Assembly: GCF_023887685.1 (NCBI RefSeq) | Contig: NZ_JAMWMR010000014.1 | Span: 62,001 to 126,000 of the forward strand | Source: Streptomyces macrolidinus | Lineage (GTDB): Bacteria > Actinomycetota > Actinomycetes > Streptomycetales > Streptomycetaceae | Length of the DNA stretch: 64,000 nucleotides | Direction: 5' to 3' | Shown: piece after piece, positions 33,553 through 41,433 of the stretch | Numbering within the stretch: position 1 is the first letter of the stretch | Layout of the letters: every line of letters starts with the position of its first letter | Position numbers and translations under genes: made by a program | The notes under the pieces: model-generated | Database searches by the model: none | The model's input: the letters and a program-made list of their open reading frames with translations, nothing else | What the model was told of the DNA's origin: nothing

Positions 33553-35121
33553 ATGCCCCGTGGCGAAGCCACTATCGGACACGTGATGGCACAGATCGCG
33601 ATGGTGATGAACCTCGACAAGTGCATCGGCTGTCATACGTGTTCGGTCACCTGCAAGCAGACGTGGACCAACCGGCCCGGCGTCGAGTACGCCTGGTTCA
33701 ACAACGTCGAGACCAAACCGGGTGTCGGCTATCCGCGCCGCTACGAGGACCAGGAGCGCTGGAAGGGCGGCTGGACGCTCGACGCGAAGGGCAGGCTGGT
33801 GCTGCGCTCGGGCGGCCGGGCCGAGCGGCTGCTGTCGCTGTTCGCCAACCCCGATCTGCCGGGCATCGAGGACTACTACGAGCCGGTGACGTACGACTAC
33901 GACAACCTGGTGAGCGCGCCCGCCGGACCGGACGCCCCGGTCGCCCGCCCCCGCTCGGCCCTCACCGGCGAGCCGACGGCGATCACCTGGGGCGCCAACT
34001 GGGAGGACGGTCTCGGCGGTGCCCCCGAACACGCGGGCGGCGACCCGAACTTGACTGGCGAATGGGCGGAGCGGGTGCGGTTCGAGTTCGAGCAGACCTT
34101 CCTGTTCCATCTGCCGCGGCTGTGCGAGCACTGCCTCAACCCGGCCTGTGTCTCGGCGTGTCCGTCGGGCGCGATGTACAAGCGGGTCGAGGACGGCATC
34201 GTCCTGGTCGACCAGAACCGCTGCCGCGGCTGGCGGATGTGCGTGACCGCGTGTCCGTACAAGAAGGTCTACGTCAACCACGCCACCGGCAAGGCCGAGA
34301 AGTGCACCTTCTGCTTCCCGCGTATCGAGGCGGGCCTGCCCACCGTGTGCTCCGAGACCTGTGTCGGACGGCTGCGCTACCTCGGGCTGCTGCTCTACGA
34401 CGCCGACCGGGTCGGCGAGGCGGCGGCCACCCCCGACGAGCGGGACCTGCTGGAGGCCCAGCGGGGCGTCTTCCTCGACCCGCACGACCCTGAAGTCCGG
34501 GCCGCCGCACGGGAGTCGGGCATCCCCGAGGACTGGCTGGACGCCGCCCGCCGCTCCCCTGTGTACGACCTCGTGTCGCGGTACAAGGTGGCGCTGCCGC
34601 TGCATCCGGAGTACCGCACCCTGCCGATGGTCTGGTACGTCCCCCCGCTCTCCCCGATCCTCGACGCCGTCAGCGGGGCGGGCGGTGACCAGGACGACCC
34701 CGACCATGTCTTCGCCGCCGTCACCCGACTGCGCATCCCCCTCGACTACTTGGCGAACCTGTTCACCGCCGGGGACACGGACATCGTCGCCGGGGTGCTG
34801 ATGAAGCTCACCGCACTGCGCTCGTACATGCGCGCACGCTCGCTGGGCGAGGCGGGCGACGAGGCCGTCCTCAAGGCGGTCGGCCTCACCGCACGGGAGG
34901 GCGAGGACCTGCACCGGCTGCTCGCGGTGGCCAAGTACCGGGAGCGGTACGTCGTTCCGGCCGCCCACCAGGAGGACGCCGCCGCGCTGACCGCCCTGGA
35001 GAACCGCTGCCCGGTGGAGTCCTCCGGCGATCCCGGGTCCGCCGGGGGCCGCCGCGTCATGCTCGGCATCCCCACTCAGCGCCACCGTCCGCCCGACGCA
35101 TCCACCGGAGAGCACGCATGA
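33553..35121 (+). CDS. narH: Respiratory nitrate reductase beta subunit
   Basis: The product (522 aa) is the iron-sulfur subunit passing electrons from NarI haem to NarG. Its four cluster motifs are KCIGCHTCSVTCK, CEHCLNPACVSACPSGAMYK, NRCRGWRMCVTACPYKK (Trp in place of a Cys, as in the [3Fe-4S] site of NarH) and CTFCFPRIEAGLPTVCSETC. The start follows the narG stop by one base; MAQIAMVMNLDKC at an in-frame ATG 33 bases later is also possible. The C-terminal domain (from about residue 270) is typical of NarH. Its stop overlaps narJ as ATGA. Confidence 0.97.
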   Translation: MPRGEATIGHVMAQIAMVMNLDKCIGCHTCSVTCKQTWTNRPGVEYAWFNNVETKPGVGYPRRYEDQERWKGGWTLDAKGRLVLRSGGRAERLLSLFANPDLPGIEDYYEPVTYDYDNLVSAPAGPDAPVARPRSALTGEPTAITWGANWEDGLGGAPEHAGGDPNLTGEWAERVRFEFEQTFLFHLPRLCEHCLNPACVSACPSGAMYKRVEDGIVLVDQNRCRGWRMCVTACPYKKVYVNHATGKAEKCTFCFPRIEAGLPTVCSETCVGRLRYLGLLLYDADRVGEAAATPDERDLLEAQRGVFLDPHDPEVRAAARESGIPEDWLDAARRSPVYDLVSRYKVALPLHPEYRTLPMVWYVPPLSPILDAVSGAGGDQDDPDHVFAAVTRLRIPLDYLANLFTAGDTDIVAGVLMKLTALRSYMRARSLGEAGDEAVLKAVGLTAREGEDLHRLLAVAKYRERYVVPAAHQEDAAALTALENRCPVESSGDPGSAGGRRVMLGIPTQRHRPPDASTGEHA

Positions 35122-35882
35122 GTCCGCGGCCCGCCCCCGACCGCACCCGTCTGCGGGCAGCCGCGCGCCGCCCGGCCCGGCTCACACCCGAGGAGGCCGA
35201 GGAACGCGCCCTGCTGCTCCGGCTGTGCTCACTGCTGCTGCAGTACCCGGACGCCGAACTGGCCACCGCCCGGCCGGTGTTGACCACCACCGTCGAGGCA
35301 CTGGCGCCGTCCCCGTCGGCCGAGCACCTGGCCGCCTTCACCGCCTGGTTCACCGACCAGGAACCCCAGGCCCTGGAGCGGCACTACGTCGAGACGTTCG
35401 ACCTGCGCCGCCGGAGCAGCCTCTACCTCACCTACTACCTGCACGGCGACACCCGGCGCCGCGGCATGGCCCTGCTCGCCCTGGCCCAGCGCTACCGGGC
35501 CTCGGGTTGGGAGAGCGCCGGCGGTGAACTGCCCGACCACCTCCCGGTCGTCCTGGAGTTCGCCGCCCTCGCCGGGCACCGCACAGGCGAGGCACCGCTG
35601 CGGCAGCACCGACGGGGCCTGGAGCTGATCCAGCACGCGCTGACCGACGCCGATTCGCCCTACCGGCACGTCCTCTCCGCGCTGCTCGCCCTGTTGCCCC
35701 CGCCCACCGAGGCGGACCTCGCGGCCGTGGCCGAACTGGCCGCGCAGGGCCCGCCGCAGGAGGACGTCGGCCTCGACCCGTACGGGGCAGGTGAGTTCGC
35801 GCCGCCGGGCACCTTCGTCCCGCCGCACCCGGCCCCGCCCACCCTCATGCCGCCCCTCTCACCCCCGGAAGGCCCCCGATGA
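35118..35882 (+). CDS. narJ: Nitrate reductase assembly chaperone
   Basis: The product (254 aa) is a TorD-like, all-helical chaperone that binds apo-NarG until the molybdenum cofactor is inserted; it is not part of the finished enzyme. Characteristic is RHYVETFDLRRRSSLYLTYY followed by HGDTRRRGMALLAL, and ELPDHLPVVLEFAAL. Long Pro/Ala tails at both ends are extra. ATG overlaps the narH stop by 4 bp and its own stop overlaps narI in the same way, so the genes are translationally coupled. Confidence 0.95.
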   Translation: MSPRPAPDRTRLRAAARRPARLTPEEAEERALLLRLCSLLLQYPDAELATARPVLTTTVEALAPSPSAEHLAAFTAWFTDQEPQALERHYVETFDLRRRSSLYLTYYLHGDTRRRGMALLALAQRYRASGWESAGGELPDHLPVVLEFAALAGHRTGEAPLRQHRRGLELIQHALTDADSPYRHVLSALLALLPPPTEADLAAVAELAAQGPPQEDVGLDPYGAGEFAPPGTFVPPHPAPPTLMPPLSPPEGPR

Positions 35883-36649
35883 GCACCACGGGACACCCCT
35901 TGGCCGCCGCGAGCGGAGGCGATCTGCTGCTGTGGGTCGCCGTCCCCTACATCTGTCTGGCCGTGTTCGCCGTCGGGCACGTCTGGCGCTACCGGCACGA
36001 CCAGTTCGGCTGGACCACCCACACCAGCCAACTCCTTGAGCACCGCTGGCTGCGCTGGGGCAGCCCACTGTTCCACCTCGGCGCCTTCATGGTGATCGCC
36101 GGGCATGTGGTGGGCCTGGCCGTGCCCGCCTCCTGGACCGAGGCCGCCGGAATCGGTGAACACGCCTACCACACCACGGCGGTGTGGGCGGGCTCGGTCG
36201 CGGGCACCGCCATGGTCGCCGGGCTCGGCATGCTGTGCGCCCGCCGCCTGTTGACCCGGCGGATCCGGCTGGGCACCGACCGCAGCGACAAGCTGCTCTT
36301 CCCGCTGCTGTCGGCCACCGTCCTGCTCGGCATCGCGGCCACCGCCGCGCACAACCTCGTCGGCCCCGGCTACGACTACCGCGCCACCGTCTCCGTCTGG
36401 TTCCGCGGGATCTTCGGCCTCCAGCCACGGCCCGAGGCGATCAGCGACGCCCCGCTGCTGTTCCAGCTCCACGCGCTGACCGCCTGTCTGCTCTTCGCGG
36501 CCTGGCCGTTCACCCGCCTCGTCCATGTGTGGAGCGCCCCGATCGGCTATCTCGTCCGCCCCTACCTGGTCTACCGGAGGCGTGCCACGACCCCGCCGCC
36601 CGTCTCGCGCGGCACCGCGGCCTCCGTGCCCCGGGCCGATCACCTGTAG
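35879..36649 (+). CDS. narI: Respiratory nitrate reductase gamma subunit (cytochrome b)
   Basis: The product (256 aa) has five transmembrane helices carrying two b haems that oxidise menaquinol. Haem-ligand histidines are in GSPLFHLGAFMVIAGHVVGL and in the C-terminal LFQLHALTACLLFAAWPFTR with HVWSAPIGY. ATGA overlap with narJ. It is the last gene of the operon; a 116-bp gap to the secreted protease holds two IR direct repeats and no clear terminator. Confidence 0.96.
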   Translation: MSTTGHPLAAASGGDLLLWVAVPYICLAVFAVGHVWRYRHDQFGWTTHTSQLLEHRWLRWGSPLFHLGAFMVIAGHVVGLAVPASWTEAAGIGEHAYHTTAVWAGSVAGTAMVAGLGMLCARRLLTRRIRLGTDRSDKLLFPLLSATVLLGIAATAAHNLVGPGYDYRATVSVWFRGIFGLQPRPEAISDAPLLFQLHALTACLLFAAWPFTRLVHVWSAPIGYLVRPYLVYRRRATTPPPVSRGTAASVPRADHL

Positions 36650-36695
36650 CGGAACCGTTGCCGTACGGCCTGAAGTCCCCCACACCGACCGCATA

Positions 36696-36740
36696 GTGTG
36701 TGGTGCCCACACAGCATCATCGTGTGTGGTGCCCACACAG
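36696..36740. repeat. Two direct copies of a 19-bp inverted-repeat element before the protease
   Basis: GTGTGTGGTGCCCACACAG occurs at 36696-36714 and 36722-36740, 26 bp apart. Each copy has GTGTGG/CCACAC arms round TGC. They end 25 bp before the protease ATG, so they are probable protein-binding sites or a leader structure of that gene, and lie 46 bp after narI. Confidence 0.8.
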
Positions 36741-36765
36741 GTTCATCCCAGGGGGAGTTCACACC

Positions 36766-37998
36766 ATGCGACCCATACGCCCACTCTTCGCCGCCCGCCG
36801 AGAAGGGAGCGTGCGCCGTCGAACCTCCCCCGTGCTGGCGGCAGTCGGCCTCGCCGCGGCGCTGACGTTCACCACGACCGCGTGCGGTCCGGACGGCGAC
36901 GCCGACGCGGAGGGCAAGCCCGCCCCGGTGGCGTCCACGGCGGGCAACGACAAGATCAAGATCCCGGACGAGCTGAAGCAGAAGCTCAAGGAGCACGGGA
37001 TCGACATCGACAAGTGGAAGAACGGCGCCTGGAAGAACTGGGACAAGGACGACTGGCTGCGCGAGGCGGACGAATACATCAACCCGATCATCAAGGGCCT
37101 GTGGGACCCGGACCGGATGCGCCGGGCCGAGGACCCGGACAAGGACAAGGGCGTCGACGACAACGACCTCTCGGGCGACCAGGGCGTCACGGATCCGACC
37201 CCTGTCCCGGTGAAGGCACGGGCCGTCGCGGCGTCGTACCACCAGAACGCGCCGACGGCCGGCAAGGTGTTCTTCGACTCCCCCAAGGGCACGATGGTCT
37301 GCTCCGCGACCGTCGTCCAGGACCCGGCGCACCCGGGCAAGTCCAACCTCGTGTGGACCGCCGGTCACTGTGTGCACGCCGGCAAGAAGGGCGGCTGGTA
37401 CCGCAACATCGCGTTCGTGCCGTCGTACAACAACTCCGGTAAGCCGACGGCGGCGTTGAAGAGCGCGCCGCGGGAGGAGATCGCCCCGTACGGCGTCTGG
37501 TGGGGTGACTGGGCCCAGACCTCGGACCAGTGGATCGAGCAGGGCGGCGAGACCGGCGGCGACGGCGCGGCGTACGACTACGCCGTCATCCATGTGACGC
37601 CGGAGAAGGGCGGCGACGGCAAGTCCCTCGAGGAGACCGTCGGTTCGGCGCTTCCGGTGAACTTCAACGCGCCCGCCGTGCCGAAGGCCGCCAGTATCAC
37701 GGCGACCGGCTACCCGGCGGCGGCGCCGTACGACGGCCAGACGCTCTACCAGTGCCAGGACAAGCCGGGCCGCCTCTCGATCGTGCGGACGGACCCGACG
37801 ATGTACCGCGTCGGCTGCACCATGACGGGCGGCTCGTCCGGCGGCGGCTGGGTGGAGACGGGCGCGGACGGCAAGCCCGCGCTGGTCTCCAACACCTCGA
37901 TCGGCCCGGTGCAGGCAGGCTGGCTGGCCGGTCCGCGGCTCGGCCCGGTGGCCAAGGGCGTCTACGACTCGGTCAGCAAGAAGTTCGCGGGGCGGTGA
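36766..37998 (+). CDS. Secreted trypsin-like serine protease (probable lipoprotein)
   Basis: The product is 410 aa from an ATG with GGGGGAG upstream. The N-terminus has basic residues, a hydrophobic stretch and LTFTTTACGPDGD, which is an acceptable lipobox at Cys40 (TTAC rather than the ideal LAGC). After a Lys/Asp/Trp-rich linker, the V8/trypsin-like catalytic domain follows: His201 in LVWTAGHCVHA, Asp271 in YDYAVIHV and Ser358 in MTGGSSGGGW. It is probably exported and surface-anchored. Its stop begins a tract of short repeats that leads to a terminator at 38102. Confidence 0.92.
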   Translation: MRPIRPLFAARREGSVRRRTSPVLAAVGLAAALTFTTTACGPDGDADAEGKPAPVASTAGNDKIKIPDELKQKLKEHGIDIDKWKNGAWKNWDKDDWLREADEYINPIIKGLWDPDRMRRAEDPDKDKGVDDNDLSGDQGVTDPTPVPVKARAVAASYHQNAPTAGKVFFDSPKGTMVCSATVVQDPAHPGKSNLVWTAGHCVHAGKKGGWYRNIAFVPSYNNSGKPTAALKSAPREEIAPYGVWWGDWAQTSDQWIEQGGETGGDGAAYDYAVIHVTPEKGGDGKSLEETVGSALPVNFNAPAVPKAASITATGYPAAAPYDGQTLYQCQDKPGRLSIVRTDPTMYRVGCTMTGGSSGGGWVETGADGKPALVSNTSIGPVQAGWLAGPRLGPVAKGVYDSVSKKFAGR

Positions 37999-37999
37999 C

Positions 38000-38100
38000 G
38001 CTGCCGCTCGATGCGTGACGCTCGACGACCTTGAAGCGTGACGCTCGACGCTCGACGCGCTCGATGCGTGACGCCTGACGCGCTCGACGCGCTTGATCCG
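38000..38100. repeat. Degenerate GCGTGACGCTCGAC-type repeat tract after the protease stop
   Basis: About 100 bases of imperfect, overlapping copies of GTGACGCTCGACG and TGACGCCTGACGC follow the protease stop. TGA occurs in several frames. The same TGACGCC unit is used after gluA at 57867. Confidence 0.7.
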
Positions 38101-38101
38101 T

Positions 38102-38136
38102 GAAGAAGGCCCGTCCCTCGGGGGCGGGCCTTCTTC
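38102..38136. terminator. Bidirectional terminator, protease/hflX
   Basis: Perfect 12-bp stem GAAGAAGGCCCG with its complement and an 11-nt loop, between the convergent protease and hflX genes. Confidence 0.85.
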
Positions 38137-38152
38137 GTGAGCGGGTGGTGGG

Positions 38153-39643
38153 TCAGAGCGCGGCTGCGGGCGTGTACGGCGCCAGTTCCGCGGCCAGTTC
38201 CTCGTGCACCCGCGCCTTGAGCAGCGTGCCCTCCGGGGTGTGCTCCTCGGAGATCACCTCGCCCTCGGAGTGGGCGCGGGCCACCAGTCGGCCGTGCGTG
38301 TACGGCACGACGGCCTCGATCTCGACCGAGGGCCGCGGCAGCTCGGCGTCGATGAGCGCGAGCAGTTCGTCGATGCCCTGGCCGCTGCGGGCCGAGACGA
38401 CGATGGAGCGCTTCTCGTTGCGCTGGAGCCGCTGGAGGACCAGCGGGTCGGCCGCGTCCGCCTTGTTGATCACGACGATCTCGGGGACATCGGTGGCGCC
38501 GACATCCCTGATCACCTCGCGCACGGCGGCGAGCTGCTCTTCCGGCACCGGATGCGAGCCGTCCACCACGTGCAGGATCAGGTCGGAGTCGCCGACCTCC
38601 TCCATCGTGGAGCGGAACGCCTCGACCAGGTGGTGCGGCAGATGCCGGACGAAGCCGACGGTGTCCGCGAGCGTGTACAGCCGCCCGCTCGGGGTCTCGG
38701 CCCGGCGCACGGTGGGGTCCAGGGTCGCGAACAGCGCGTTCTCGACCAGGACGCCCGCGCCGGTGAGGCGGTTGAGCAGGGAGGACTTGCCCGCGTTGGT
38801 GTAGCCCGCGATGGCGACCGAGGGCACCTTGTGACGGCGGCGCTCCTGGCGCTTGATCTCGCGGCCGGTCTTCATCTCCGCGATCTCCCGGCGCATCTTC
38901 GCCATCTTCTCGCGGATCCGCCGCCGGTCCGTCTCGATCTTGGTCTCACCGGGACCACGGGTCGCCAGGCCGCCGCTGCCGCCGCCCATCTGCCGGGACA
39001 GCGACTGACCCCAGCCGCGCAGCCTCGGCAGCATGTACTGCATCTGCGCGAGCGCGACCTGGGCCTTGCCCTCACGGGACTTGGCGTGCTGGGCGAAGAT
39101 GTCGAGGATCAGGGCCGTACGGTCGATGACCTTGACCTTGACGACGTCTTCGAGGTGGATGAGCTGGCCGGGGCTCAGCTCACCGTCGCAGACGACCGTG
39201 TCGGCGCCGGTCTCGAGGACGATGTCCCGCAGCTCCGTGGCCTTGCCGGACCCGATGTAGGTCGCCGCGTCCGGCTTGTCACGGCGCTGGATCACACCGT
39301 CGAGCACGACCGCGCCCGCGGTCTCCGCGAGGGCCGCCAGCTCGGCGAGGGAGTTGTCCGCGTCCTGCACGGTCCCCGAGGTCCACACCCCGACGAGCAC
39401 CACGCGCTCCAGGCGGAGCTGGCGGTACTCGACCTCGGTGACGTCCTCGAGTTCGGTGGAGAGGCCCGCGACACGGCGCAGCGCCGCCCGCTCGGAGCGG
39501 TCGAACTGGTCGCCGTCCCGCTCTCCGTCGATCTCGTGGCTCCAGGCGACGTCCTCTTCCATCAGGGCATCGGCCCGAAGACCCTCGGTGGTGGTGCGCG
39601 CGAAGCGCTTGGTGTCCTGGGAAGGGGAAGAAGAGGAGGTCAT
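38153..39643 (-). CDS. hflX: GTPase HflX (ribosome-associated)
   Basis: The product is 496 aa from an ATG with AAGGA eight bases upstream. The N-terminal HflX domain holds GDQFDRSERAALRRVAGL and VDGVIQ-type ATP-binding sequence, and the middle GGGSGGLATRGPGETKIETD is the family hallmark. The G domain follows: G1 GYTNAGKSSL, G3 DTVGFV and G4 NKAD. HflX splits stalled 70S ribosomes in stress. It is next to the M1 peptidase gene but separately transcribed. Confidence 0.96.
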   Translation of the reverse strand: MTSSSSPSQDTKRFARTTTEGLRADALMEEDVAWSHEIDGERDGDQFDRSERAALRRVAGLSTELEDVTEVEYRQLRLERVVLVGVWTSGTVQDADNSLAELAALAETAGAVVLDGVIQRRDKPDAATYIGSGKATELRDIVLETGADTVVCDGELSPGQLIHLEDVVKVKVIDRTALILDIFAQHAKSREGKAQVALAQMQYMLPRLRGWGQSLSRQMGGGSGGLATRGPGETKIETDRRRIREKMAKMRREIAEMKTGREIKRQERRRHKVPSVAIAGYTNAGKSSLLNRLTGAGVLVENALFATLDPTVRRAETPSGRLYTLADTVGFVRHLPHHLVEAFRSTMEEVGDSDLILHVVDGSHPVPEEQLAAVREVIRDVGATDVPEIVVINKADAADPLVLQRLQRNEKRSIVVSARSGQGIDELLALIDAELPRPSVEIEAVVPYTHGRLVARAHSEGEVISEEHTPEGTLLKARVHEELAAELAPYTPAAAL

Positions 39644-39825
39644 TGGGTCCTTACGTCGAAGGGGTTCCGTTGGCGGTGACGAGCCGCGAGCCGCTGCGGG
39701 CCTGCGGGACTCGTCTCCTGTGACAACGCTCGGGTACCCCCGGAGATTCCCGGTCACCCCGGCCCCGCGGGCCGCGTCGCCGACCTGACGATGGTCGCAC
39801 GGCACGGCCCGTCTCGTCATCCGGG

Positions 39826-41319
39826 TTACCGCCGCACGGGGGGCGGCGGGGTGGCGCTGCTCTTCCAGTCCGGGTGCCCCGGCATCGGCGGGGTCTTCCT
39901 GCCGTGGAGCCAGCCCTCGAAGAACGCGCTCAGGTCGCGCCCCGCCGTCCGGGACGCCAGGCGCTCGAAGTCGGCGGTGGTCGCGGAGCTGTCGCGGTGC
40001 AGCCCGACCCAGGCCCGCTCCAGCCGTTCGAAGGCGGGGGCGCCGATCTCCTGGCGCAGCGCGTACAGGACGAGCGCGCCGCCGTCGTACACGTTGGGGC
40101 GGAAGATGCTGATCTTCTGGCCGGGCTTGGGTCCCTTGGGCGCCGCGGGAGGGCCGCCCGTGACACGCCAGTAGTCGGAGAGGCCGTACGCCGCCTTCAT
40201 CCGCTTCTCCATGGGGCGGTGCGCGGTCTCCTGGACGTACAGGGACTCGTACCAGGTGGCGTGTCCCTCGTTGAGCCACAGGTCGGACCACGTGTGCGGG
40301 GAGACGCTGTCACCGAACCACTGGTGGGACAGCTCGTGCACCATGAGCGACTCGACGTACCACTTCGGGTAGGCGGGCTCGGTGAACAGGCGCTTCTCGA
40401 AGAGGGAGAGCGTCTGCGTCTCGAGTTCGAACCCGGTCTTCGCCCGGACGATCAGCAGCCCGTAGCGCTCGAAGGGGTACGGGCCGACCTTGCTCTCCAG
40501 CCAGGCGACCTGCCCGGAGGTCTTCTTCAGCCACGGCGCGAGGGCCTCGCGGTCCTGGGCGGGGACGACATCGCGCAGGGGCAGCCCGTGCGGCCCCTGG
40601 TGTCGCGTCACGGCGCTGCGGCCGATGGAGACCTGGGCGAGTTCGGTGGCCATGGGGTGGGCGGTGCGATACGTCCAGGTGGTGGACTGCGCGGCGCGCC
40701 GGACCCCGGCCGGGAGGCCGTTCGCCACGGCCGTGTAGCCGTTCGGCGCGGTGACGCGGATGGTGAACATCGCCTTGTCGGAGGGGTGGTCGTTGCACGG
40801 GAAGACCAGGTGGGCGGCGTCGGCCTGGTTGGCCATCGCCAGCCCGTCGTCGGTCCGTACCCAGCCGCCGTCCCTGCCCTTGGGGGACACGGGGTCGCTG
40901 GTGTGGCGCACGGTGATCCGCAGGGTGCCGCCCTCGGGGATCGGCACGGACGGGGTGATCACCAGGTCCTCCCCGGTCCTGGTGAAGTCCGCGGGCAGGC
41001 CGTTGACGTCCACGGACCGCACGGTGCCGCGGGCGAAGTCGAGGTTGACGCGCTCCAGGGGCTCGGTGGCGCGGGCGAGCACGGTGGTGACGGCGGTGAG
41101 CGGCTTGTCGTTGCGGCCGGGATAGGTGAAGGACAGGTCGTACGCGCCCACGTCGTAGCCGGGGTTGCCGAGCGTCGGGAAGAGCCGGTCACCGATGCCC
41201 TGGGGGTGGGCGGAGGTGGGGGCGCTCGCGGCGATCAGGCAGACGGAGACGGCGGAGGCGAGCAGGGCCGCCCTGGCACGCCGGGCACGAGGGATCACGG
41301 AACGGGGGGTCTGCGGCAT
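39826..41319 (-). CDS. Secreted M1-family metallopeptidase
   Basis: The product is 497 aa. N-terminal signal peptide: basic start, hydrophobic ALLASAVSVCLIAASAPTSA and probable cleavage after TSA. The zinc site is HELSHQW at 328-334 with the third ligand Glu351 in LNEGHATWYE. The substrate loop GAMEN of aminopeptidase N is replaced by GFELE (296-300), so amino-terminal specificity may differ. An N-terminal beta-sandwich domain precedes the catalytic part; the long C-terminal helical domain of PepN is absent, as in other short exported M1 peptidases. The 181-bp gap to hflX shows no terminator. Confidence 0.93.
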   Translation of the reverse strand: MPQTPRSVIPRARRARAALLASAVSVCLIAASAPTSAHPQGIGDRLFPTLGNPGYDVGAYDLSFTYPGRNDKPLTAVTTVLARATEPLERVNLDFARGTVRSVDVNGLPADFTRTGEDLVITPSVPIPEGGTLRITVRHTSDPVSPKGRDGGWVRTDDGLAMANQADAAHLVFPCNDHPSDKAMFTIRVTAPNGYTAVANGLPAGVRRAAQSTTWTYRTAHPMATELAQVSIGRSAVTRHQGPHGLPLRDVVPAQDREALAPWLKKTSGQVAWLESKVGPYPFERYGLLIVRAKTGFELETQTLSLFEKRLFTEPAYPKWYVESLMVHELSHQWFGDSVSPHTWSDLWLNEGHATWYESLYVQETAHRPMEKRMKAAYGLSDYWRVTGGPPAAPKGPKPGQKISIFRPNVYDGGALVLYALRQEIGAPAFERLERAWVGLHRDSSATTADFERLASRTAGRDLSAFFEGWLHGRKTPPMPGHPDWKSSATPPPPVRR

Positions 41320-41380
41320 GGACCACGGCTACCAGCGCGCACCGGCCCCGCGGTGACGACGCGCGCCGTTCCACCCGAAC

Positions 41381-41433
41381 GAGTGGGTCTCTGGTGGGCT
41401 GCCGCCCGAGTGGGTCTCTAGTGGGCTGCCGCC
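41381..41433. repeat. 27-bp direct repeat across the rshA stop codon
   Basis: Copies of 26 nt at 41381-41406 and 41408-41433 differ at one position: the upstream coding copy holds the TAG stop, the other has CAG at the same place. The period is a multiple of three. Confidence 0.85.

Noticed and set aside
29838..33626. A 1262-codon frame on the minus strand opposite narG
   Set aside because: Antisense shadow; composition unlike any protein family, while narG is unambiguous.
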